From Amorphophallus konjac (Eukaryota; Streptophyta; Magnoliopsida; Alismatales; Araceae): a stretch of DNA of 64,000 nucleotides. Positions 34,821 through 44,491 of the stretch are shown one piece after another. Each line of letters begins with the position of its first letter. Within the stretch, counting starts at the first letter, position 1. Below the pieces are notes generated by a model that saw only the letters and a program-made list of their open reading frames with translations, was not told where the DNA came from and ran no database searches. The stretch is taken from positions 1 through 64,000 of the forward strand of contig JAHNEJ010002207.1 in the NCBI GenBank assembly GCA_022559845.1. The letters are read 5' to 3'. Made by a program: the position numbers and the translations under genes.

Positions 34821-36627
34821 AACCCTCCAGCCCCAGGCTGGCAACTGGACTCGCAGTCCAAGGCCACCCGCATGGCCCACGCGGAAAGCACAGAAGCATG
34901 ATTCCCAGGGCAACGCACAAGCTGCCACGCTGATAGCTTGACTCATAGTCTAAGGCCAAACACATGGCCCACTCGGGAATCATCTTCCAGGAAAACTCAC
35001 GGCATGCGGGGGAGCCTCCACCGCACACACACCGATACACGGTGACTCGATTAAGCGTAACACAAAAGCCAGGCACACGAGGAGTCACCCGGACTCACCA
35101 CACCTACGGGCACGCTAGTCGAGGTAACATGGTCCTCCCGACACCCTCAAAACACGAACACAGAACTCTCGGGGTGTCTGGGATACTCACGAGACCGCAA
35201 GTCGACCACTGGGTCCCAACCGGGTCGACTAGGGACCGACACAACGCGAAACGATCGCGGAGAACACGAAAACTCATCTCGGCACCACACAGAGCCTGAC
35301 GGTCTAACCTTGGGCCGTCACAGTCTGTAACGGTCCAAGCCTCGACCGTCACAACCATTCTGACGCACCAACAAAGGGCCGTCAGACGCTTAGTGCAAAG
35401 TTGGGTGTAACGCACCTACCCTGGTGCGTCACAGTCTCTGACGCGTCAGCCCTGGTGCGTCACAGTCTGTGACGCGCCAGCCCTGATGCGTCACAAGACA
35501 AGATGGAACCAACTGTGACGTGTCCCGCTCAATGCGTCACAGGCTGTAACGGACCAACTCTGGTGCATTACAAGGTGGGAACGCGTCTACTCTGACGCAC
35601 CCACACAGGGGTGTTACAAGGCTGTGACGCGCCAGCCTTGGTGCGTCACAGGCCTTGACCCCGAATGGTCAAAACCAACGAACGGAAACCAACGGTCAGA
35701 TCGTCCCTGACGGTCCAACCCAGGCGCGTCACAGCACCGTGGCGGTCTATTATGGGACCGTCACACCCACAAACCACCAAAAGGCTAACGGGCCCTGTGA
35801 CGCACCCACCCTGGGGCGTCACAGGCTGTGACGATCACTGGAAGGACTGTCACACCCGTTCGAGCGCGAAACGGCGAGAAATGACCCGAAAAATGTCCCA
35901 CGCCCCCATACCTCCATGGGAGAGGGGGAAAACAAGGGGGAAGCCCCCAAATTGCCCCTAGCATGCATCTAAGGCCTCGGATCGGCCAAAAATGCAATGA
36001 AACGGGAGATCGGCCCACGAGCCCTAAAACATGAATTTTTCCCAAAAATCCTCGATTACGCCCGCTCGGCTCACCACGGCCTACAAAACTCGCTGGAAAA
36101 GAAATGCGCGAGCTGGGGGTCCATCTCCCTACCTCCACCGAAGATTTCGCGCCCCGAGCTCGCCGATCCGTGAAGAAACGCCGTTGAAGCCTCGCCGGCT
36201 CGCAACCGCGCCACGAGCTCCCACACGCCTCCACCGCCTCGATCCTCGCCCATCCTCGCCCGTGTCCTCACCCGTGCCGCCTCCGCCTCACCCCCGCCTC
36301 GCTCCGTCGATCGCCGGAGAAGAGAGGGGAGAAAGAGGGCGTGAGAGAAGAGAGAGGGAGGGAAGAGAGAAATGAGAGGGGAGAGAGAGAAAATGGTTAA
36401 TATATATAGAAAAATCTAAAAATTATAGAAATTCAGAAAATTATGAAAAATTACCTCTGCGATCCTCGAGAGGAGCACAACGCAGTGGTACTGTCCTAGA
36501 GTCGAAGAACGCCACGGTTCGCCCTGTACAGAGTTCCGAAGGCACATCAGGGAAAAACACGTGTAAAGCACAAAATACACTCCGAGACCCACTAAAAGAT
36601 CCGGAAAAAAAAACCTGGGGCATTACA
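34821..36627 (-). repeat. Element C left LTR (partial)
   Basis: It aligns to 40868-42652 and ends GGGGCATTACA. It keeps a 24-bp segment near 35963 that the right copy lacks. A TATA box (- strand) lies at 36401-36408. Confidence 0.85.
35297..35853. repeat. Palindrome-unit array in element C left LTR
   Basis: Units such as CTGACGCGTCAG, GTGACGCGCC...GATGCGTCAC and TGACGGTC-type arms are arranged head to tail. Confidence 0.85.
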
Positions 36628-39479
36628 GCCCTCTCCCCTTAAAGGAATTTCATCCTCGAAATTCAGGACCTAGCACGAGGTCACAGGGGAAGAACACTGA
36701 GCCAACTGACAACGCTATCAGAGCCCCGACACAGAAACCTCGATTCTCATGAAAACACCGATCCTGAGGGATGCAACCAGACTTATAATCACAACCAACA
36801 CCTCGCTCCACGCACCGAGCACACTGGCCAACAGAGCAGGCACACACAAAGAACACGGTCCAGCGTCACCTCAGACACCACAAAAACCAATCATGGCACA
36901 GCTGCCACCATCTCGCCCACCGAGGAAACACACCCTCGACACGAGAAATAGCTATCGATCCATCCTATGGTCGGCAGAAAAAACACACATCAGCTTCACA
37001 ACCAGCTGACAGGTCACACACCCTTTGCAAGGGAACAACCAACACAGAGCCTCCATCGGCTCACGCAGCCATCTCGACAGGCCACAACCAGGACATCGGC
37101 TCAGCGCCAAGAATCACCTCACACCTGGCAAGCCGAAAGCCAGACATATCACTGAGCCAACTCTATCAAAGTACAAACTTTGACAAAGCCCAGATCCCGT
37201 CCGGAAAGGCACATCACAGAATCAGTCACCCAAGGCCTCACTAGCACACGGCTCTCGCCACGCTCGAGCCCCGACAACCAGCATCTTCTGTCTGTGAAAG
37301 ACCATCCATTGGTCGCCAGATACACGTCAACAGGAAACCTCCATCTTCCCAACAGGCACGATCCAGCTCATAACAGGCCATCTGTTGACTCACACATAGA
37401 CAATTACCACCTCTCGAGTCGCGCTCTTCTCGGACTCCGCATCCGAGCTCAATCATCGTGCCAACTCGACCCTCTTGGGGAGCCCGATGAAACCAGATGA
37501 CAAGATCCTGGTGTCCTCAGTCATCACCTCACTCGACTCAGACTTACAGGGGAACCATCCCATGATGGTCGCCAAACCAGGGATAACCATTGCGACACCA
37601 ACGTCCCGTCAAGGACCTCCAACCGACGCCAACCTCACGAAAAAGGCCTCCGCCCACAGGCGTCACTCTTCCATCTAGTCTCATCAAATCCTTCGATCAA
37701 TCCAAGTGGACACCTGTCAATCCCGATTCCGCCCTTACCACAGAGCCACGGGACACCACCTGAACAATGCTCACGGGTCCACAAGCAATACATATCATAC
37801 CATGGTCGACTACGAGACTAGCCTTACCAGTCACTCGCAGCTACCAACCGGAACCCAAAATCTCTCAGAGATCACTTCCCCAAAACACGATCTCAACCGA
37901 GGACACAACCTCCAATACAAGTCGGGCACCAGCCACCGACTTTGACCAACACGTCCTCGACCTCTGTCAGGCGACATCCTCAACAACCCTATCCGGGTCC
38001 AACACCGACGCCTGACACGACTTCCATCATAGGAACAGGGTACTCATGCGGCACACTTGCCAGCATATTCCCCAACACTCCATCTTACCAGTGCCAAGAA
38101 TCACGACTTCTCGGATAACGGCACGGCAACAACATGTTTCACACAGAGGAACCAATCCTCCAATGCTCAACGTAAAACTCAGGAATCCGCCCGTAGCAAC
38201 CAACGCTACAATTCTGAACCAGTGGGTCACAAGCCCACCAGGCTTCCATTGCGCACTCTGATCCACACGCGCACAGCCAAGAATGCGAACACCGCCCAAC
38301 CAGCACTCGTCCTTCTGGAACAGCGCCAGCACCCTTACACGACAAGGGAATGGACACAACTTCTCACGGGCAACCACCTTGCCAAGACAAGGGGCACGTC
38401 TCGCACGGACTTCATGGCACACAAGGCCAACCAATCCGAACATGCAATGCAAGACGACGAACCTTAGCCCAACACAATCTCTCCAACCAAAGGAGAAACT
38501 AAACACACTTCCGACCAACGGATAACCCCGCGCTCGACCTGATCTCAAACCTCGCGCACGTTGGAAACAGCACCATCCAGCACCAAGGAAAACCATCGCT
38601 CCCATCAGGTGAGCGCCTCCGACACACTCGACGAGTGTCACGCCGGACCACCATCACAGCATCTCTCGATGCACCACCGCTGCAATCCCTCGAACTGCAA
38701 CACACCATGCCAAGAGCCGCAACCTATGCCATAACAACAACCACCGATGCTCATCCTCGAGTCTCGAAACTCACCGCGAAACCTTCACACCTCAGACCAC
38801 ATCCAAGGCGAACACACCCATCCGCACACAAGAGCGCAGCAGCAAGAACTTACTGGGACACCACAGCCCAATCCTGCCTCGAAATCCGTGAAATAATCAG
38901 GACCGACACATCATCTTTAATGCCACAGAGCATGACAGGAACATCAGGCTCGACGAAACAACAGCTCACCGAGAAGATACTCCGCTCACCCAAGCACACT
39001 TCTCGACCAGAGCACCCGCTCTGCCACCTTAAACTACGACCTAAACACCTCAGGGGCTGGACAAACCTCAAGCTGGAGTGGCCAAAACCGACAGCAGCTC
39101 CCTCAGAGCACGCTCACGGCCACCCAACCACGAACAATCCTCTCCAGCCACCTGACCACGCTGCAGATTCCTCGAACGCAGCACCGCGAGTTCACGCCTG
39201 CCAGCAACCTCTACCTAACACAACACAACCAGGTCCACCACCGATGGGGGAGAAGGCTCTCGACCTCGATCCTTAGGCCCCATGCTGGCACGAAAGCCGC
39301 GGATAGCAACCACCTTCACAGCGCCACGCAGCGCACTCAAGCTCTCAAGCGAGAAACTAGGCAGAAAAATAAGCACAAAATCCCAAGCCAGCTGCCGACT
39401 ATACTGGACCTCATGGACTCTGATCACTGTAATATTTTGAATTCATATGTACGTCCACAACCACCGCTCTGATACCAGC
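36628..39479 (-). other. Element C internal region, non-coding
   Basis: It is 2.85 kb with no retroviral-type motif in any frame. Long blocks match the interior of element A, for example the GATCTCGCCCACCGAGGAAA region near 36912 and 14852. Conservation without an ORF suggests cis-acting signals (packaging, priming) rather than a protein. Confidence 0.75.
39466..39477 (-). promoter_or_regulatory. Element C primer-binding site (initiator Met tRNA)
   Basis: The - strand reads TGGTATCAGAGC, two bases from the right LTR. Confidence 0.9.
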
Positions 39480-42400
39480 TGTAACGACGCGAGAATCCGA
39501 TTACCGGGAAGGCCCGATAACCCGAGACTCGAACCGCCGCCCACGAGCCGGGAGGGCTCGGAAGGGCTAAAAGGAGTGTGGAGGCACAAAGAAATAGGAA
39601 ATAAAACAGGATAATAATTAATAGAAATAAATAAATAACTACAGCTACAACAGAGTCCAGTCCAATAGAAAGTACAGTCTGAAGCAGTAAAAATGTACCA
39701 CATGCCGAGTGAACACTCGGCCCGACGAGCTGGCAACTGAGAACCTCCGCACCACGCCCTCAAACCACGAGGAAGAAGAACGGCCTCACCTGAAAAGCAG
39801 GGAATGAGTCCCCAAAATAGAGACTCAGCAGGGATCCTGCGGAACCCCAACCGAAAATAACGGCGGTAGCGGAAAGGAAGGCTACAAGAGCAACCGCAAT
39901 AGTAGGAATAGTAAACCCGGTGGCCGGTCGAAACTCGGCGCTACAACTACTCCTACTGTACCAGAAACACACCCCGATCTCGCAGTCGAGGCTACCGAAC
40001 TGTACTAGTACTGCTTACCGAAGTAACAACCCACGACAACCACGCCGTAGAGGCCTGTCTCCCCGAACATGGCCGACCTGGACACACTGTCCAAAGTGCA
40101 ACCCTGACCATCCGGTCGCGGGTACCGTACAATAAGACGCAACCTCGGTAAAGCCACTAGCACTAGTCTCACGGCGCGAGAGCCGACACACGTGCCACGG
40201 CGAAACAACCGAAACTCGACGGTCAACACGACCGAGAACCCGAAGGTCGAAGTCACGGAAACTGATAGTCTGTCACTCTCTGTCCAGAATAGGAGTACCT
40301 CCCACTAGAAGCAAGGCCGAATGCGTCCACTGACGTCTTAGTCCGCACCTCAGGTGTCTCCCTCCGGCCCAGCGGGAACTGAGACACCGTACAAGTAACC
40401 ACAAATAAGTGACTAGCTGGGGTCAGGTCCGTCGACGTGGGTCCAACCACCCCCAACCACGTGTGCACACACAGACCATGCGTCCTAGGTCTGGCCCTCT
40501 GACCGGTTTTCCCCCGTAGCTGGACTCTGGTTAACGACGAGGGGCCCGACGGAAACCAATCCAAAACCGTCCTCAGGGTAGCCTCTCCACCACTCCCTGG
40601 TGGGACCATACGCGTGTAAGTAGGGTACGACTAGTGGATGGTCACTGAGAGAGTAGACTCTCGACTCAACGGAAAATAACGTCCGAACCCGACGACGTAC
40701 GGGGACCATCCCACGTACCAATACCGTCGTACGGTGACCACAGTCGGAGAAGAAACGGAACTCACCGCCTACGGGCCACACACTTGACCACACAGACACG
40801 TAGAAACACAGTTCCCAAAGCAGCTCACAGGCCGCCAAACCAAATCCCACTCTCAGGGAAAGGCGGGAACCCTCCAGCCCCAGGCTGGCAACTGGACTCG
40901 CAGTCCAAGGCCACCCGCATGGCCCACGCGGAAAGCACAGAAGCATGATTCCCAGGGCAACGCACAAGCTGCCACGCTGATAGATAGACTCACAGTCCAA
41001 GGCCAAACACATGGCCCACTAGGGAATCATCTTCCAGAAAAACTCACGGCATGCGGGGGAGTCCCCACCGCACACACACCGATACACGGTGACTCGGTCA
41101 AGCGTAACACAAAAGCCCGGCACACGAGGAGTCACCCGGACTCACCACACCTATGGGCACGCTAGTCGAGGTAACATGGTCCTCCTGTCACCCTCAAAAC
41201 ACGAACACAGAACTCTCAGGGTGTCTGGGATACTCACGAGACTGCAAGTCGACCACTGGGTCCCAACCGGGTCGACTAGGGACCGACACAACGCGAAACG
41301 ATCGCGGAGAACACGGAAACTCATCTCGGCACCACACAGAGCCTGACGGTCTAACCTTGGGCCGTCACAGTCTGTAACGATCCAAGCCTCGACCGTTACA
41401 ACCATTCTGACGCACCAACAAAGGGCCGTCAGACGCTTAGTGCAAAGTTGGGTGTAACGCACCTACCCTGGTGCGTCACAGTCTCTGACGCGTCAGCCCT
41501 GGTGCGTCACAGTCTGTGACGCGCCAGCCCTGATGCGTCACAAGACAAGATGGAACCAACTGTGACGCGTCCCGCTCGGTGCGTCACAGGCTGTAACGGA
41601 CCACCTCTGGTGCGTTACAAGGTGGGAACGCGTCTACTCTGACGCACCCACACAGGGGCGCTACAAGGCTGTGACGCGCCAGCCTTGGTGCGTCACAGGC
41701 CTTGACCCCGAATGGTCAAAACCAACGAACAGAAACCAACGGTCAGATCATCCCTGACGGTCCAACCCAGGCGCGTCACAATGCCGTGGCGGTCTATCGT
41801 GGGACCATCACACCCACAAACCACCAAAAGGCTAACGGGCCCTGTGACGCACCCACCCTGGGGCGTCACAGGCTGTGGCGGTCACTATAAGGACCGTCAC
41901 ACCCGTCCGAGCGTGAAACGGCGGGAAACGACCCGAAAAATGTTCCACTCCCTCATACCTCCACGGGAGAGGGGGAAAACAAGGGGGAAGCCCCTAAATA
42001 GCCCCTAGCACCAAAAACGCAATGAAACGGGAGATCGGCCCACGAGCCCTAAAACATGAATTTTTCCCAAAAATCCTCGATTACGCCCGCTCGGCTCACC
42101 ACGGCCTACAAAACTCGCTGGAAAAGAAATGCACGAGCTGAGGGTCCATCTCACTACCTCCACCGAAGATTTCGCGCCCCGAGCTCGCCGATCCGCGAAG
42201 AAACGCCGTTGAAGCCTCGCCGGCTCGCAACCGTGCCACGAGCTCCCACACGCCTCCACCGCCTCGATCCTCGCCCATCCTCGCCCGTGTCCTCACCCGT
42301 GCCGCCTCCGCCTCGCCCCCGCCTCGCTCCGTTGATCGCCGGAGAAGAGAGGGGAGAAAGAGGGCGTGAGAGAAGAGAGAGGGAGGGAAGAGAGAAATGA

Positions 42401-42652
42401 GAGGGGAGAGAGAGAAAAGGGTTAATATATATAGAAAAATCTAAAAATTATAGAAATTCAAAAAATTACAAAAAATTACCTCCGCGATCCTCGGGAGGAG
42501 CACAATGCAGTGGTACTGTCCTGGGAGTCGAAGAACGCCACGGTTCGCCATGCACAGAGTTTCGAAGGCACATATGGGAAAAATATGTGTAAAGCACAAA
42601 ATACACTCCGAGACCCACTAAAAGATCCGAAAAAAAAACCTGGGGCATTACA
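39480..42652 (-). repeat. Element C right LTR (complete, 3173 bp)
   Basis: It starts TGTAACGACGCGAG and ends GGGGCATTACA. It has the segment missing from the element A right LTR, which shows that segment is ancestral. A TATA box (- strand) lies at 42426-42433. Confidence 0.88.
41344..41900. repeat. Palindrome-unit array in element C right LTR
   Basis: It matches the array at 35297-35853. Several differences between the copies fall in an arm, for example GCTCAATGCGTCAC versus GCTCGGTGCGTCAC. Confidence 0.85.
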
Positions 42653-42779
42653 ACCCACACACAATTCTCCTTAGCTCGTTACTTGGAGTCGAAGCGCTTG
42701 AATTGCCTTGAAGCCTTTGGAGATGCATCCATTTTTTTTTCCTTGCCCCCTGGGGGGTTTTTATAGGGAAGGTGAAGGG

Positions 42780-43060
42780 TTGCAAGAGGGTTTACGTGGA
42801 CCAACTAAGGGGGGTGAGCTGGTCCGCATAAGCCCAATGGAATAGTGCATTGGGTACACGGGTTGAGAGAGGAGGGAAAGAGGTTTACGTGGACCAGCCA
42901 GGGGGACCTGGCTGGTCCGCCTAAACCCCCAAGGGTTTAGGCGGGCTAGGTTTTTCCTTTTTTAAAAAAAAAAGTTTTTTTTTGGTTTGATTGGGGGTTT
43001 ACGCGGACCAGCCAGGGGGCCCTGGCTGGTCCGCCTAAACCCCCCCGGTGGGTTTAGGCG
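42780..43060. repeat. Cluster of long palindromes (GGACCAGCCAGGG arms)
   Basis: The best unit, 42993-43045, has two arms of about 25 bp that pair with one mismatch and almost no loop. A second lies at about 42883-42926, and a decayed one at about 42790-42835. Each reads GTTTACGYGGACCAGCCAGG and back. No coding frame is supported here. Confidence 0.85.
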
Positions 43061-43099
43061 GTTTGCAAAGAGAGAGGGAGAGGGGGGGTTGGTCCACAC

Positions 43100-44400
43100 C
43101 CTATAAAAATTGATTTTTGGGTTTTTTTTCTTCCCAATTTGGCTAAGGACAAGGGTACGTGGCGGCTTGTGGAGACTTGTGCACGTTGACTTGAGGACGA
43201 ACCCGTCGTGCTGTCGCTTTGCGCTTCCACGTCCGCGCTTTGATCCCTCGAATTGGTACGGCACATGAACTGCATCGTAGGGCCGTAATTGAGCGAACCG
43301 GGGCTGAGTGGGGTCGTGGGACTACCGAGCTGGAGAGAGGGCGCGGCCCCCCGGGGAGTTCGCCCTCCCCGGGGGCGCGGCCACGTCCTGGGGCGAATTG
43401 GCCCCAAGTCGGCTGTAACCCCGGGGGATGGCCCCCGAGGGTCTTCTTGTGTTGTCCGGGGACGTCCTTTGATGGACTTCGAACTCCGGGAGGTAGGCAT
43501 GGGCCCATAGGGCCGTTGTTCTTTGAGTCGGAGTAGCCGCTCGTAAGGTGTTCGGGGAAATACCCGACACACCCCGGGTTGCCGAACGAGCCGTGTAAGC
43601 GACTGACGAGCCTTGGATTTGGCCTAAGGCCAAGGGTAGAAGTCTGTAGGGGTTGGAAGGAGGCATTTTGGGCCCATGGGCCTTGCCTCATGTTGCATGC
43701 CGCGTTGTATGGCGGGTTGACAGGGTAGCCTTGGGTTGGCCCAAGAGCTAAGTTGAGTGGCTTGTTGCCACGTGTCTGAGGGGCGGGGGTGGCCCCGACT
43801 TGCTGGGGGCTCGTTGTAGGACCCAACTGGTGTACTGGAACTACGGGATGGCCCGTGGTCTTGTGTAGAAGGGTTGAAATATACGCGCCCACAAGGTGTT
43901 CGGAAAAATACCAAACACACGTGTGTGAGCCGTACGTACGTGCTGCGGGCCTCCAAAGCATGTGGTTGACTTGCTCAGGTCTTTCCTTTGACCTTGGAGG
44001 GTTGAGGGGAGGTGTTCCGGGGTAGCCCCCCGGCCTTTTCACTGAGCGCCACGTGGCGCGACTTGTAGTCGAAGTGTCCCCGGGGTGGCCTGGGTGGTTG
44101 TGTAGAGTGCGGAGGAAGTCCGCGACTTATGAGTCGGGAGCGATCCTGATTGATTGCTAGTGCCGCCGTGCACCTCGGCTAGCGGGTTGGGGCCGTTGGT
44201 CGGGCCCACTAGATTGTCGAAAGGGGCCGGGTAGCCCACGCCTTGAAGGTGTTCGAGGAAATTCCCGAACCCCTATTTCTGGGTATTTTACAGGGGAAAT
44301 AGTCCGGGTACAATAAATGCCCCCCACTGGTCGTGCGTCGGAGGCGGGGACGAGGGCGTACGGCCCGTGAGATCCTCTTTCTGAGTTGTTGTAGTTATAT
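43100..44400. repeat. Imperfect ~350-bp repeats with GGTGTTCGGGGAAATACCCGA motif
   Basis: A GGTGTTCG(G/A)GGAAAT block recurs near 43548, 43897 and 44249, each about 350 bp apart, with GAGCCGT-like text after the first two. The rest is GC-rich and diverged. It may be the leader or LTR of the element carrying PMD gene 2. Confidence 0.55.
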
Positions 44401-44491
44401 TTTGACGCTTCATATGTCTTTATTTTGCTGTGTTGCCCATATGGGTTTTCTGATATGCTGACTCTTTTTCTGGGTGTCTTGCCTTGCAGCT

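Larger units (their letters stand above)
34821..42652 (-). mobile_element. Element C: non-autonomous LTR retrotransposon (LARD), left LTR truncated
   Basis: It is the same family as element A. It has a partial left LTR (34821-36627), a non-coding interior (36628-39479), a reverse-complement PBS (39466-39477) and a complete right LTR (39480-42652). The left LTR starts abruptly where element B ends, at the position equivalent to 40868 in the right LTR. About 1.39 kb of C LTR is therefore missing, and it is not found to the left of B. Confidence 0.88.
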
